Counted from the stretch's first letter, positions 8,039 to 16,710 are shown. The stretch is 33,218 nt of DNA from Rhodospirillales bacterium (GCA_025458035.1 JALOTH010000011.1:1-33218), one strand, 5' to 3'. Notes: generated by a model not told the origin, from the letters alone. Translations and numbers: made by a program.

Positions 8039-8725
8039 TCAGCCCTCGATCAGCGACCGGATATCCGCGAAGACGGCGCGAAACATCTCCGCTGACAGGC
8101 GGCCCGTATTGGTGTTCAAACGAGAACAGTGATAGCTGTCGACGAGGAAGCGGGCGCCGCCGTCAAGGCGGGCGGGGAGGGCGTGGCGGGTGCCGTGAAC
8201 GAAGGGGGCTGCCGCCGCTTTCAGGCCGCAAGCGGTGAGGACGGCGCGGTGGGCGACGGTGCCCAGCGCCAGGACGACGCGCAGTTGTGGCAGCGCCGCC
8301 AATTCCGCGACGAGGAAGCGGTTGCAGGTGTGGATTTCTTCGGGTGTCGGCCGGTTTGCTGGCGGCACGCAGCGAACGGCGTTGCTGATGCGGCAGTCGC
8401 GGAGAGTCAGCCGGTCGTGGGCGCGGCGTTCATAGCTGCCGCTGGCAAAGCCGGCGGCGATCAGTGTCGGAAACAACAACTCGCCAGCGCCGTCGCCGGT
8501 AAAGGGCCGCCCCGTCCGGTTGGCGCCGCGCAGCCCCGGCGCGAGGCCGACGATCAGCAGCCGGGCATCGCCGCCGCCGAACGAAGGAACCGGCGCGTTA
8601 TGCCAGCGGGGCTCCGCCGACCGCCAATGCTGGCGAAAGGAGCGCAAACGAGCGCACAGGCCGCAGTCGGCCGGGGGTCCCCCGCTGTCACCCGTTATGT
8701 CGCCCGTTGTCATCCTCGCCGTCAT
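8039..8725 (-). CDS. family 5 (UDGb-type) uracil-DNA glycosylase
   Basis: This 228-residue protein is a uracil-DNA glycosylase of the iron-sulfur UDGb/family 5 type, which removes uracil, and often other deaminated bases, from DNA. The active-site motif is GLAPGLRGANRTGRPFTGD and the second motif is SYHCSRLNTNTGRLS (family members usually have HPS where HCS is seen here). Likely 4Fe-4S ligands are Cys21 and Cys24 (CGLC), plus the cysteines in NAVRCVPPANRPTPEE and HTCNRF. The HCS variant at the leaving-group loop is unusual and could alter activity. The gene starts 22 bases after the NYN-domain gene, so both likely share one transcript. It ends 19 bases from trpE in convergent orientation. Confidence 0.9.
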   Translation of the reverse strand: MTARMTTGDITGDSGGPPADCGLCARLRSFRQHWRSAEPRWHNAPVPSFGGGDARLLIVGLAPGLRGANRTGRPFTGDGAGELLFPTLIAAGFASGSYERRAHDRLTLRDCRISNAVRCVPPANRPTPEEIHTCNRFLVAELAALPQLRVVLALGTVAHRAVLTACGLKAAAAPFVHGTRHALPARLDGGARFLVDSYHCSRLNTNTGRLSAEMFRAVFADIRSLIEG

Positions 8726-8747
8726 CGCCGCCCGGCGCGGGCCGCGC

Positions 8748-9356
8748 TCAGGCGTCCTGCAGGGCGCCCGCCGGGGTCTGCAGCGCTGCGTGATTGGCGG
8801 CCTCGATGCCCCGGTCCTCCCGACTGGGTAGCGCGCGGGTGATGCTGGGCTGGAGATCCATCAGTTCGATGAAGTTGTCCGCCTGCCGCCGCAACTCGTC
8901 GGCGACCATGGGCGGCTGCGAGCGGATGGTGCTGACGACGGTGACGCGGACGCCCTTGCGCTGCACCGCTTCGACCAGCCGCCGGAAATCACCATCGCCG
9001 GAAAACAGCACGATGTGATCGAGGTGCTCGGCCATTTCCATGACATCGATCGCCAGTTCGATATCCATGTTGCCTTTGATCTTGCGGCGACCGGACGCGT
9101 CAGTAAATTCCTTGGTGGGCTTGGTGACCATCGTGTATCCGTTGTAGTCTAGCCAGTCAATCAGTGGCCGGATTGGCGAGTATTCCTGATCGTCGATCAG
9201 CGCCGTGTAGTAGAATGCGCGGATCAAGTGGCCCTTCGCCGCAAAGACATTGAGGAGACGTTTGTAATCGATATCGAAACTGAGTGCCCGGGCCGATGCA
9301 TACAAGTTAGAGCCATCAATAAACAAGGCGATACGTTCCTGAGGGTAAAAAACCAT
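8748..9356 (-). CDS. NYN-domain (LabA/DUF88-like) protein
   Basis: This 202-residue protein has the PIN-like NYN fold found in LabA/DUF88 proteins, many of which are metal-dependent RNases. Catalytic-type acidic residues appear in ALFIDGSNLYASAR near the start, NMDIELAIDVMEMA in the middle, and HIVLFSGDGDFRRLVEAV, the classic D-x-D signature. The tail after about residue 165 is low in recognisable features. The frame is open upstream to 9671, but that would run through the divergent folK gene; the ATG at 9356 precedes the conserved start MVFYPQERIALF. Presence next to folK-rpoZ-rsh is a familiar alphaproteobacterial arrangement. The physiological substrate is unknown; RNA processing or decay is the family-based guess. 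Confidence 0.9.
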   Translation of the reverse strand: MVFYPQERIALFIDGSNLYASARALSFDIDYKRLLNVFAAKGHLIRAFYYTALIDDQEYSPIRPLIDWLDYNGYTMVTKPTKEFTDASGRRKIKGNMDIELAIDVMEMAEHLDHIVLFSGDGDFRRLVEAVQRKGVRVTVVSTIRSQPPMVADELRRQADNFIELMDLQPSITRALPSREDRGIEAANHAALQTPAGALQDA

Positions 9357-9502
9357 TGATATTGTCCCGTTTCCTCGAAATCGGGTGAGAGTACCCGTCG
9401 GCGGTAAGATCTGGCGAGTTGTTTCAACGGAAATGCAGATTACGGTCGCCAACCCCTTCAGACATAAAGCTGTAACGAAGTGATCGCAAGGGTATGAGGG
9501 GT

Positions 9503-10027
9503 ATGCAGAAAGGGGTTTTTGTCGGCCTGGGCGGCAACCTGGCGAGCGCGCCCTGGGGCTCGCCGCGCGCGGTCCTCGAAGCCGCCGTCGCGACCCTTGC
9601 GGGTCAGCAGGACATCCGGCTCCTGCGTCGATCCCGCTGGTACCGGTCGCCGCCGCAACCGCCCTCGGCACAGCCGTGGTTCATCAATGGCGTGCTGGAG
9701 GTCGCAACGCACCTGCCGCCGGGTGCGCTGTTGGCACGGCTGCACGCCATCGAGGCGGGGTTTGGCCGGGTCCGGCGCGTCCGTAACGAGGCGCGCATTC
9801 TCGACCTCGACCTCCTCGCCTACGGATCGCTGGTCAGCGCCGCCGCCGATTCCGTGCAGGTGCCCCATCCGCGGCTGCATGAACGGGCCTTCGTGCTGGC
9901 GCCCCTCTGCGAACTGGCGCCGGCCTGGCAGCATCCGCGGCTGGGTCGTTCCGCGGAACAGCTGCTCATCGCCCTGCCCGGTGAGCGCGTGGCGACACCC
10001 CTCGATGCCGGCGAAGCGGGAGGCTGA
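9503..10027 (+). CDS. folK: 2-amino-4-hydroxy-6-hydroxymethyldihydropteridine pyrophosphokinase
   Basis: FolK (HPPK) transfers pyrophosphate from ATP to 6-hydroxymethyl-dihydropterin in folate synthesis. Family signatures are all present: VFVGLGGNL at the start, the pterin-contacting WFINGVLEVAT, the loop RRVRNEARILDLDLLAYG (NxARxLDLDLL) and PHPRLHERAFVLAPLCELAP. The length of 174 residues is normal. Two in-frame ATG codons exist at 9494 and 9503. The second is preferred because AAGGG at 9488-9492 is 10 bases upstream of it but only one base from the first. The gene is divergent from the NYN gene with a 146-base shared upstream region, and rpoZ follows after 74 bases. Confidence 0.94.
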   Translation: MQKGVFVGLGGNLASAPWGSPRAVLEAAVATLAGQQDIRLLRRSRWYRSPPQPPSAQPWFINGVLEVATHLPPGALLARLHAIEAGFGRVRRVRNEARILDLDLLAYGSLVSAAADSVQVPHPRLHERAFVLAPLCELAPAWQHPRLGRSAEQLLIALPGERVATPLDAGEAGG

Positions 10028-10063
10028 CCCGCACTTGCTTGTCGCGAGCCGCTTCGCTTATCT

Positions 10064-10071
10064 GCTATGGT
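10064..10071 (+). promoter_or_regulatory. candidate extended -10 promoter upstream of rpoZ
   Basis: The 74-base folK-rpoZ gap contains TG-C-TATGGT, an extended -10 element (TGnTATAAT-like). No good -35 box lies 16-18 bases upstream. Transcription would start near 10077, about 25 bases before the rpoZ ATG. This is pattern-based and modest in strength. Confidence 0.35.
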
Positions 10072-10101
10072 AGTCATTCTTGAGTGGCAAACGAGGGTTT
10101 T

Positions 10102-10530
10102 ATGGCGCGCGTAACGGTGGAGGACTGCGTCCTCAGGATTCCCAACAGGTTTGAGCTGGTCATGCTCGCCGCGCAGCGCGGGCGCAATCTGGGCGCGGGC
10201 GCAACGCTGACGGTCGACCGGGATAACGACAAGAACCCGGTGGTGGCCTTGCGGGAAATCGCCGAAGGGACCGTCGACCTGAAGGAACTCGAACTGAACC
10301 TGGTGCGCGGCCTGCAAAAGGTGGTCGAAAGCGACGAGCCGGAAGCGGACGAGCTCGATCTCCTGGCCATCTCGCGCGCCATCGACGTCGGGCAGGACGA
10401 TGCCCGGGACGACGAAGAAATCATCGAGGACGACCTTCAACTCGAAGGCGACGAGACGGAGGAGGACGACCCCCGGCGCGGTGATCCCGACGCTCCCGGG
10501 GACGGCGGCTTCGACGACGAACTCGGCTGA
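10102..10530 (+). CDS. rpoZ: DNA-directed RNA polymerase omega subunit
   Basis: The omega subunit assists assembly of RNA polymerase through the beta-prime subunit and takes part in ppGpp sensing. The 142-residue product begins [20 protein letters not shown], followed by [12 protein letters not shown] and [14 protein letters not shown], all typical of omega. It is longer than E. coli omega (91 residues) because of an acidic C-terminal tail rich in Asp and Glu, which is usual in alphaproteobacteria. An ATG six codons upstream (10084) is in frame, but GAGGG at 10093-10097 lies just before the ATG at 10102, so the latter is chosen. It is followed 59 bases later by rsh, so the gene encoding a ppGpp-binding subunit sits next to the ppGpp synthetase/hydrolase gene. 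Confidence 0.96.
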   Translation: MARVTVEDCVLRIPNRFELVMLAAQRGRNLGAGATLTVDRDNDKNPVVALREIAEGTVDLKELELNLVRGLQKVVESDEPEADELDLLAISRAIDVGQDDARDDEEIIEDDLQLEGDETEEDDPRRGDPDAPGDGGFDDELG

Positions 10531-10589
10531 ACCACGCTGGCAGCGCCGGTCTGCCCCCGAGGAGCAGGTGACGGGATGACAAGGCCCGC

Positions 10590-12737
10590 ATGATCAGACA
10601 GTTCGAACTCGTTGAGCGGGTCAAGGCCTACGACCCCAGCGCTGACGAACATGTCCTCAACCGCGGCTATGTCTTTGCCATGCGCGCGCACGGCACGCAA
10701 AAGCGCGCCAACGGCGATCCCTATTTTTCCCATCCCCTCGAAGTCGCCGGCATCCTGACCGGCTATCGCCTGGATACCGCCTCGATCGTCACCGCCCTGC
10801 TGCATGACACCATCGAAGATACCGGCATCACCCTTGATGACATCGAACTGTTCTTCGGCGAGGAGATTGCCCGCCTCGTCGACGGGGTGACCAAGCTCAA
10901 CCGCATCGAGCTGCAGTCCGAACGGGCGAAGCAGGCGGAAAACTTCCGCAAGCTGGTGCTGGCGATGTCACAGGACATCCGTGTCCTGCTGGTCAAGCTT
11001 GCCGACCGGCTGCACAACATGCGCACGCTGTGCTTCATCGACAACCCGGAAAAGCGCCAGCGCATCGCCAAGGAGACGATGGAGATTTACGCTCCGCTGG
11101 CCGAGCGCATCGGCATGCAGGAGATGAAAGGCGAACTCGAAGATCTTGCCTTTGCCGAGCTGAACGAGCACGGTCGCGATTCGATCGTGGCCCGGCTGAA
11201 ATTCCTGCGGGATAAGGGTGAAGAAATCATCCCCCGCATCATCAGCCAGCTGCGCGATACGTTGAGCAATAACGGGCTGAACGCGGAGGTCTATGGCCGC
11301 GAGAAATCCCCGTATTCGATCTGGCGGAAGATGCAGCACAACAATCTCAATTTTGAGCAGTTGTGCGATATCATGGCGTTCCGGGTCATCGTTGACACGG
11401 TCGAGGATTGCTATCGTGCCCTCGGCATCGTCCACGGCAGCTACCCGGTCATTCCCGGCCGCTTCAAGGACTACATCTCGGTGCCAAAGCCGAACGGCTA
11501 CCGGTCGTTGCACACCGGCGTGTTCGGCCCGGAACGGCAGCGCATCGAGATCCAGATCCGCACCCGCGACATGCATGAGGTCGCCGAGTTCGGCGTTGCC
11601 GCGCATTGGCACTACAAGCAGGGCGGCTCGCTCACCGATGGTCGGCAATACCAGTGGATCCGCCACCTTCTTGATATTCTGGATCAAGCCGGCAGCGCTG
11701 GTGACTTCCTCGACAACGCCAAGCTGCAAATGTTCGCCGATGAGGTGTTCTGCTTCACGCCCAAGGGCGATCTGATCACCCTTCCGGCGGGAGCGACGAC
11801 CATCGACTTTGCCTATGCCGTCCACTCGGAAATCGGCGATCACTGTGTCGGCGCCAAAATCAACGGCAAAATGATGCCGTTACGGACCGTCCTTGCCAAC
11901 GGAGATCAGGTCGAGGTGCTCACCTCGCCGGCGCAGACGCCGTCGCCGACGTGGGAGCGCTTCGTCATCACCGGCAAGGCGCGGGCCCGCATTCGGCGGT
12001 TCGTGCGCACCCGCGAGCGCGAGCAGTATGCCCAGCTCGGCCGCTCGATCCTCGAAAAGACGTTCAGGGAGCACGCGCTGCAATTCAGCGAAAAGGCGGG
12101 CGAGGAAGCGATCAAGGCGTTCAAGCAGGCGAGCGTCGAGGACTTGTGCGCGCAAGTGGGCGCTGGCCACCTGACCGCGCGCACGGTGCTGGAGAGCGTC
12201 TACCCGTCGACGAAAAAGCGGCCGAGCCTCTATGAGCGGATGATGCCGCGGGCGCGCGCCAAGCGCGCCAGCAAGGCGGACGAGGGCGGCGTCCCGATCA
12301 ACGGCTTGATCCCCGGCATGGCGATCCATTACGCCGGCTGCTGCCATCCGCTCCCCGGCGATCGCATCGTCGGTGTCGTCACCACCGGCAAGGGCGTGAC
12401 CATTCACACCATCGACTGCGACAGCCTGGACGTCTACAGCGACAGCCCGGAGCGCTGGATCGACGTGTCGTGGAAGGTCGATGCGGAAAGCCCGTCGACG
12501 TACACCGGTCGCATCGACGTGACCGTGCTCAACGAACCTGGCAGCCTTGGCAACCTGACCACCGTCATCGCCCGCGGCGAGGGCAACATCACCAACCTGA
12601 AAATCGTCAATCGGACGGCGCAATTCTTCGATATTCTGGTCGATGTGGAAGTGCGCGACGTCAAGCATCTCAACGAGATCCTGGCGGCGCTGCGGGCGAC
12701 GCCGTCGGTGACGGCGGTCGAGCGGGCCCGCGGCTAG
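10590..12737 (+). CDS. rsh: bifunctional (p)ppGpp synthetase/hydrolase Rsh (RelA/SpoT)
   Basis: Rsh makes and degrades (p)ppGpp, the stringent-response alarmone. The 715-residue protein has every expected domain. The HD hydrolase has His48 in YFSHPLEVAG and His72-Asp73 with Glu76-Asp77 in LLHDTIEDT. The synthetase domain shows YGREKSPYSIWRKM, FKDYISVPKPNGYRSLHT and IEIQIRTRDMHEVAE. The TGS domain spans about residues 388-450 (VFCFTPKGDLITLP). A conserved cysteine-containing segment reads IHYAGCCHPLPGDRIVG, and a C-terminal ACT domain includes NEPGSLGNLTTVIA. An intact HD motif and an intact synthetase together suggest a true bifunctional enzyme, the rule for single-Rsh alphaproteobacteria. 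AAGG lies just before the start codon. The gene ends in CTAG, with TAG as stop. Confidence 0.96.
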   Translation: MIRQFELVERVKAYDPSADEHVLNRGYVFAMRAHGTQKRANGDPYFSHPLEVAGILTGYRLDTASIVTALLHDTIEDTGITLDDIELFFGEEIARLVDGVTKLNRIELQSERAKQAENFRKLVLAMSQDIRVLLVKLADRLHNMRTLCFIDNPEKRQRIAKETMEIYAPLAERIGMQEMKGELEDLAFAELNEHGRDSIVARLKFLRDKGEEIIPRIISQLRDTLSNNGLNAEVYGREKSPYSIWRKMQHNNLNFEQLCDIMAFRVIVDTVEDCYRALGIVHGSYPVIPGRFKDYISVPKPNGYRSLHTGVFGPERQRIEIQIRTRDMHEVAEFGVAAHWHYKQGGSLTDGRQYQWIRHLLDILDQAGSAGDFLDNAKLQMFADEVFCFTPKGDLITLPAGATTIDFAYAVHSEIGDHCVGAKINGKMMPLRTVLANGDQVEVLTSPAQTPSPTWERFVITGKARARIRRFVRTREREQYAQLGRSILEKTFREHALQFSEKAGEEAIKAFKQASVEDLCAQVGAGHLTARTVLESVYPSTKKRPSLYERMMPRARAKRASKADEGGVPINGLIPGMAIHYAGCCHPLPGDRIVGVVTTGKGVTIHTIDCDSLDVYSDSPERWIDVSWKVDAESPSTYTGRIDVTVLNEPGSLGNLTTVIARGEGNITNLKIVNRTAQFFDILVDVEVRDVKHLNEILAALRATPSVTAVERARG

Positions 12738-12761
12738 CCCGCCGATCGGACATGCCCTGAC

Positions 12762-13514
12762 ATGATCAAGCCCATTCGACTCGGTGTGAACATCGATCAC
12801 GTCGCCACCATCCGCAACGCCCGCGGCGGCCATCACCCCGATCCGGTGCGGGCGGCGCGAATAGCCATCGCCGCGGGAGCCGATGGGATCACCGCGCACC
12901 TGCGTGAAGATCGCCGGCATATTTCCGATGACGACATCGCCGCGCTGGTCGCCACCTGCACGGTGCCGCTGAACCTGGAGATGGCGGCAACGGCGGAAAT
13001 GCTGCAAATCGCCTTGCGCTTTAAGCCCCATGCCGTGTGCCTGGTTCCCGAGCGGCGTGAGGAGCGCACGACGGAGGGCGGCCTCGATGCCGCGGGCGGA
13101 GCTTCGCATCTGCGCCCGTTCGTTGACGAGCTGACGGGGCAGGGGATCGCCGTGACCCTGTTCATCGAGCCGGCGCCATCGCAGGTGGAGGCAGCGGCGG
13201 CGCTGGCCGCGCACGCCGTGGAGTTCCACACCGGCCGCTACTGCCACGCGGCCGCCGGCGAGGCGCGCGCGGCGGAACTGGCGCGGATCACCGCCGCTGC
13301 GCAGCAGGGGCGCCGCCTTGGCCTCGAGTGTCATGCCGGCCATGGCCTGACCTACGAGAGCGTCGCGCCGATCGCCCGCATCGCCGAGATCGTCGAGTTG
13401 AACATCGGTCATTTTCTCATTGGCGAAGCGGTGTTCGATGGCTTGGCGGCGACGGTCGCCTGCATGCGGGCGCTGATGAGCGAGGCGCGGGCCAGCGCGG
13501 ACCCGGCACCGTGA
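12762..13514 (+). CDS. pdxJ: pyridoxine 5'-phosphate synthase
   Basis: PdxJ condenses 1-deoxyxylulose 5-phosphate with 3-amino-2-oxopropyl phosphate to give pyridoxine 5'-phosphate. The 250-residue TIM-barrel protein shows the family motifs [38 protein letters not shown] (Glu73), [18 protein letters not shown] and [14 protein letters not shown]. Its length matches E. coli PdxJ (243). It lies 24 bases after rsh, and its stop overlaps the GTG start of acpS. The pdxJ-acpS pairing is widespread in proteobacteria. Its DXP substrate is shared with the isoprenoid route represented by dxr at the right end of the window. Confidence 0.97.
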   Translation: MIKPIRLGVNIDHVATIRNARGGHHPDPVRAARIAIAAGADGITAHLREDRRHISDDDIAALVATCTVPLNLEMAATAEMLQIALRFKPHAVCLVPERREERTTEGGLDAAGGASHLRPFVDELTGQGIAVTLFIEPAPSQVEAAAALAAHAVEFHTGRYCHAAAGEARAAELARITAAAQQGRRLGLECHAGHGLTYESVAPIARIAEIVELNIGHFLIGEAVFDGLAATVACMRALMSEARASADPAP

Positions 13515-13942
13515 TCCTCGGTGTCGGCATCGATCTCGTTGATATCCGGCGGCTTGAAAAAACCCTGGACCGCTTCGGCGACCGCTTTCTCGACCGTGTG
13601 TTCACACCGAGGGAACGGCAGCGGTGTGATCGGCGGCGGCGGCGCGTCGACGCCTACGCCCAGCGGTTCGCGGCGAAGGAGGCCTGCGCCAAGGCTCTCG
13701 GCACCGGCTTTCGTCAGGGCGTCAGTTGGCAGTCCATCGAGATCGGCAACCTGCCGTCGGGACAGCCGGTGCTGACGCTGACCGAGGGTGCGGCGCTCCG
13801 TCTCGCAGCGTTGACGCCACCCTGCATGTGCGCCCACCTGCACGTGTCGATGAGCGACGAATACCCCTACGCCCAGGCCTTCGTGGTGATTTCCGCTGCT
13901 GCCTTGCCGCCGCGTGACGGCCAGCGGGCGGCTTCGGCTTGA
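13511..13942 (+). CDS. acpS: holo-[acyl-carrier-protein] synthase
   Basis: AcpS transfers the 4'-phosphopantetheine arm of CoA to acyl carrier protein. The 143-residue protein starts [16 protein letters not shown] with the magnesium-binding Asp8, and has the second signature [16 protein letters not shown] with Glu57. Its length is slightly above the usual 125-135 because of a short C-terminal tail. The start codon is GTG at 13511, overlapping the pdxJ stop (GTGA). No in-frame ATG lies close by, and the GTG gives the correct N-terminus. A 121-base gap with a small GC-rich dyad (13996-14010) separates it from lepB. Confidence 0.94.
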   Translation: MILGVGIDLVDIRRLEKTLDRFGDRFLDRVFTPRERQRCDRRRRRVDAYAQRFAAKEACAKALGTGFRQGVSWQSIEIGNLPSGQPVLTLTEGAALRLAALTPPCMCAHLHVSMSDEYPYAQAFVVISAAALPPRDGQRAASA

Positions 13943-14063
13943 CAGCGCGCCGTCGAGGGTGGCTTGATCCCGGAGCGGGCGTGCGCTGTCGGGGGGGCCG
14001 CGCCGCGGCCGCGCGCCTGTCCAGCCGAGCACGACAAACATCACCACAAATCATTCCCGGATC

Positions 14064-14801
14064 ATGAAATCAGATACAAAAGCTTCGAGCTTCTGGGAAC
14101 TTGTTCGCACGATCATCTACGCGACTCTGATTGCACTCGTCGTCAGGACATTTTTTTTCGAGCCATTTAACATTCCGTCGGGGTCGATGATTCCGACATT
14201 GCTGATCGGTGATTATCTGTTCATTTCGAAGTACTCCTACGGCTATAGCCGCTTTTCCCTGCCATTCGGCCCGCCACTGTTTCAGGGCCGTGTGTGGCCA
14301 ACCGAGCCGGAGCAGGGGGATGTGGTCGTTTTCAAACTGCCGGCCGACCAGAAGACCGACTACGTCAAGCGCATCGTCGGCATGCCGGGGGACCGCGTGC
14401 AGCTGGTCAGCGGCGTCCTGCACATCAACGGCGAGCCGGTGAAGCGGCAGCCGGCGGGCGAATTCCTGGTGACGAACGGCTTTGGCGCCGAGCAGAAGGT
14501 CCAGCGCTATATCGAAACCCTGCCGAACGGCCGCAGCCATGCCATCATCGAGATCAGCGACCGGGAGATGCTGGACAACACGCCGCTGTATACGGTGCCG
14601 GCCGGCCATTATTTCGTGATGGGCGATAACCGCGACAGTTCCAGCGATAGCCGGGTGCTATCGCGGGTCGGCTATATCCCGTTCGTCAACATCCTGGGAC
14701 GGGCTGAGTTCATTTTCTTCTCCATCGACGGCAGCATCCTGCGGGTGTGGGCGTGGCCGCAATCGATCCGGTTCTCGCGCATCTTCACCGCCATCCATTG
14801 A
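14064..14801 (+). CDS. lepB: signal peptidase I
   Basis: LepB cleaves signal peptides from exported proteins at the outer face of the inner membrane. The 245-residue product has an N-terminal membrane helix at about residues 12-30 and then box B, IPSGSMIPTLLIGD, with the nucleophile Ser41. The general base Lys102 lies in YVKRIVGMPGD, and box E is GDNRDSSSDSR. It probably has a single membrane span. The 5' end of the gene is relatively AT-rich and includes a run of eight T bases at about 14150-14157 encoding Phe-Phe-Phe. rnc starts 16 bases downstream, and lepB-rnc-era is a conserved operon. No strong ribosome-binding site precedes the ATG. Confidence 0.96.
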   Translation: MKSDTKASSFWELVRTIIYATLIALVVRTFFFEPFNIPSGSMIPTLLIGDYLFISKYSYGYSRFSLPFGPPLFQGRVWPTEPEQGDVVVFKLPADQKTDYVKRIVGMPGDRVQLVSGVLHINGEPVKRQPAGEFLVTNGFGAEQKVQRYIETLPNGRSHAIIEISDREMLDNTPLYTVPAGHYFVMGDNRDSSSDSRVLSRVGYIPFVNILGRAEFIFFSIDGSILRVWAWPQSIRFSRIFTAIH

Positions 14802-14817
14802 CCGCGGCGGCTCCCGC

Positions 14818-15552
14818 ATGAGCCGGTCACCGACCGCACTCGCCGAGCTGGAGACGGTGCTGGGGCACAGCTTCGCTGATCTGAGCCTGCTCCGCCTCGC
14901 GTTGCGCCACGCCAGCGCCGGTCTGGCCGCCGGCGGCCATGGCACCTCCAACGAGCGACTGGAGTTTCTCGGCGACCGCGTCCTCGGCCTGTGTGTTTCC
15001 GAGTTGCTGTGCGAGACGTTCCCCAACGACAGCGTCGGCGAACTGGCACGCCGCCACGCGCAGTTGGTGAGCGGGGATGCGCTGGAGCGGGTGGCGCGGG
15101 CGATTGGACTGCCGCCGTTCATCCGTGTCGGCCGGGGTGGTGGCCACGAGGCCAACTCCGCTCCCAACCCCAACATCATTGCCGACGCCTGCGAAGCGGT
15201 GATCGCCGCGCTCTATCTCGATGGCGGGCTGGCCGCCGCAGCGGCGTTTGTCCGCCAGGCGTGGGCGCCACTGCTGGCGGAGGCGCAGGTGGCGCCGAAG
15301 GACCCGAAGACGGCGCTGCAGGAATGGGCACAGGGGCAGGGGTTGAGCCTGCCTGTCTATGAGGAGGTCAGCCGGGAAGGACCCGATCATCAGCCAGTGT
15401 TCGTGATCCGCGTCCGCCTCGGCGATGGCCGGCAGGCCAGCGCCGCCGGACCGTCGAAGCGGCTCGCCGAGGCGCAAGCGGCAAAGGCGCTGCTCGCCGT
15501 CTGCGCACCGACAGCAGCCGATGGCGGCGAGCCGGGGCGGCGGCACCGCTGA
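14818..15552 (+). CDS. rnc: ribonuclease III
   Basis: RNase III cuts double-stranded RNA, including rRNA precursors. The 244-residue protein has the catalytic domain with the signature ERLEFLGDRVLGL (residues 46-58) and the second metal-binding site in IIADACEAVIAALYLDGG. A double-stranded RNA-binding domain occupies about residues 160-235, beginning KTALQEWAQGQGLSLPVY and ending SKRLAEAQAAKALL. All acidic active-site residues seem intact. The last base of its stop codon is the first base of the era ATG, a one-base overlap (TGATG) that implies translational coupling. Confidence 0.96.
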   Translation: MSRSPTALAELETVLGHSFADLSLLRLALRHASAGLAAGGHGTSNERLEFLGDRVLGLCVSELLCETFPNDSVGELARRHAQLVSGDALERVARAIGLPPFIRVGRGGGHEANSAPNPNIIADACEAVIAALYLDGGLAAAAAFVRQAWAPLLAEAQVAPKDPKTALQEWAQGQGLSLPVYEEVSREGPDHQPVFVIRVRLGDGRQASAAGPSKRLAEAQAAKALLAVCAPTAADGGEPGRRHR

Positions 15553-16484
15553 TGGCGACAGCGCCAAGCGGAGCGGGGGCGGGCGGTGCCGAGACGGCGT
15601 GCGGCTTCGTCGCCATCGTCGGTGCCCCCAATGTCGGCAAATCGACGCTGGTCAACGCCCTCGTCGGCCGCAAGGTCTCGATCGTCTCGCCGCGGGCACA
15701 GACGACGCGAACGCGGGTCCGCGGCATCTTCGCGGTGGGGGCGGCGCAGGTGGTGCTGGTGGACACGCCGGGGGTGATGACACCCAAGCGGATGCTCGAC
15801 CGCGCCATGCTGGCGGCAGCCTGGGGCAGCCTCGATGACGCCGACCGGGTCCTCGTTGTCATTGACGCGGCGAAGGGGCGCGACGGGCCCGCTGAGCGGC
15901 TGATCAGCCGGGTGATGGCGCGTCGGCAGCCGGCGTGCCTCGCCGTCAACAAGGTGGATATCGTCGACAAACGCCGGCTGCTGCCGCTGATCGCGCAAGT
16001 GACGGCGCGCGGCCCGGCAGTCTTCGAGCGGGTCTTCCTGGTCTCGGCGCGGACGGGCGACGGCATCGAGGATCTGCGCCAGTATCTTGCCACGGGCATG
16101 CCGGCGGGGCCGTGGCTGTTCCCCGAGGATATGTCCACCGATACGCCGGAGGCCCTGCGGGCGGCGGAGGTTACCCGCGAACAGGTGTTCCTGCAATTGC
16201 GCGACGAGGTGCCGCGGTCGACGGCGGTGGTGCCGGTGGCGTGGCAGCGGCAGGCGGACGGCGCCTTGCGCATCGAACAGACGGTCTACGTCGAGCGCAT
16301 GAGCCAGCGGCCGATCGTCATCGGCGAGGACGGCCAGCGCCTGCGCCAGATCGGTGAGCGGGCGCGCGGCGAACTGGAACGGCTGTTCGGCTGCCGCGTT
16401 CATCTGTTCCTCACCGTTGCCGTGCGCCGGCAGTGGCCGGACGGCCGCGAGGCCTACACCTGGCATCATCTCGACAAACCGTAG
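15552..16484 (+). CDS. era: GTPase Era
   Basis: Era is an essential GTPase that binds 16S rRNA and helps assemble the 30S subunit. The 310-residue protein shows G1 GAPNVGKST (24-32), the switch region SPRAQTTRTRVRGIF, G3 DTPGVMTPKR and G4 NKVD. The C-terminal KH domain is clear from VYVERMSQRPIVIGEDGQRL and GCRVHLFLTVAVRRQWPDG. It overlaps rnc by one base and ends the rpoZ-to-era housekeeping run. In many alphaproteobacteria recO comes next. Here there is a 226-base gap followed by a methyltransferase gene instead. Confidence 0.97.
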   Translation: MATAPSGAGAGGAETACGFVAIVGAPNVGKSTLVNALVGRKVSIVSPRAQTTRTRVRGIFAVGAAQVVLVDTPGVMTPKRMLDRAMLAAAWGSLDDADRVLVVIDAAKGRDGPAERLISRVMARRQPACLAVNKVDIVDKRRLLPLIAQVTARGPAVFERVFLVSARTGDGIEDLRQYLATGMPAGPWLFPEDMSTDTPEALRAAEVTREQVFLQLRDEVPRSTAVVPVAWQRQADGALRIEQTVYVERMSQRPIVIGEDGQRLRQIGERARGELERLFGCRVHLFLTVAVRRQWPDGREAYTWHHLDKP

Positions 16485-16548
16485 GACCGGCGGCGCGGCG
16501 CGGCACCCCCTCTCATCGCCCATGGCGATTGGTCGTATAAGGTATATT

Positions 16549-16677
16549 ATGAAAAATAAGTCGTCGCGCATCATGTCAGCGAGTGAGCGAAAGTCAGTGA
16601 GTTGGCGAAAGCCGCCCGCTGGCGTCGGCTGGAGCGGAACCGCTAAGATGCCGCGGGCGTTCTGCGTCGGGTTCTGA
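16549..16677 (+). CDS. possible 42-codon small basic ORF (hypothetical)
   Basis: A 42-residue reading frame begins MKNKSSRIMSASERK and ends MPRAFCVGF. It is rich in Lys, Arg and Ser. AAGG at 16539-16542 is six bases from the ATG, a good ribosome-binding site. The segment around its start is clearly more AT-rich than the surrounding genes. I recognise no family. The opposite strand is also open here, so the coding call is weak. It could equally be non-coding leader sequence or a decayed repeat. Confidence 0.2.
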   Translation: MKNKSSRIMSASERKSVSWRKPPAGVGWSGTAKMPRAFCVGF

Positions 16678-16710
16678 TCGTTCACGGTGTTTCGGGTCTA
16701 CGGGAAGGAC

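Noticed and set aside
9357-9502. Divergent promoters between the NYN gene and folK
   Set aside because: Several partial boxes exist, but none combines a fair -35, a fair -10 and correct spacing on either strand.
11880-13412. A 510-codon minus-strand frame antisense to rsh and pdxJ
   Set aside because: It is a shadow of two conserved genes on the other strand and crosses their boundary.
13939-13968. TTGACA followed 18 bases later by CTTGAT before lepB
   Set aside because: The -35 is perfect, but the -10 matches only 3 of 6 positions and TTGACA overlaps the end of acpS. Not convincing as a promoter.
13996-14010. GGCCGC-GCC-GCGGCC dyad between acpS and lepB
   Set aside because: A short GC-only palindrome without a T-run is expected by chance in DNA of this composition.
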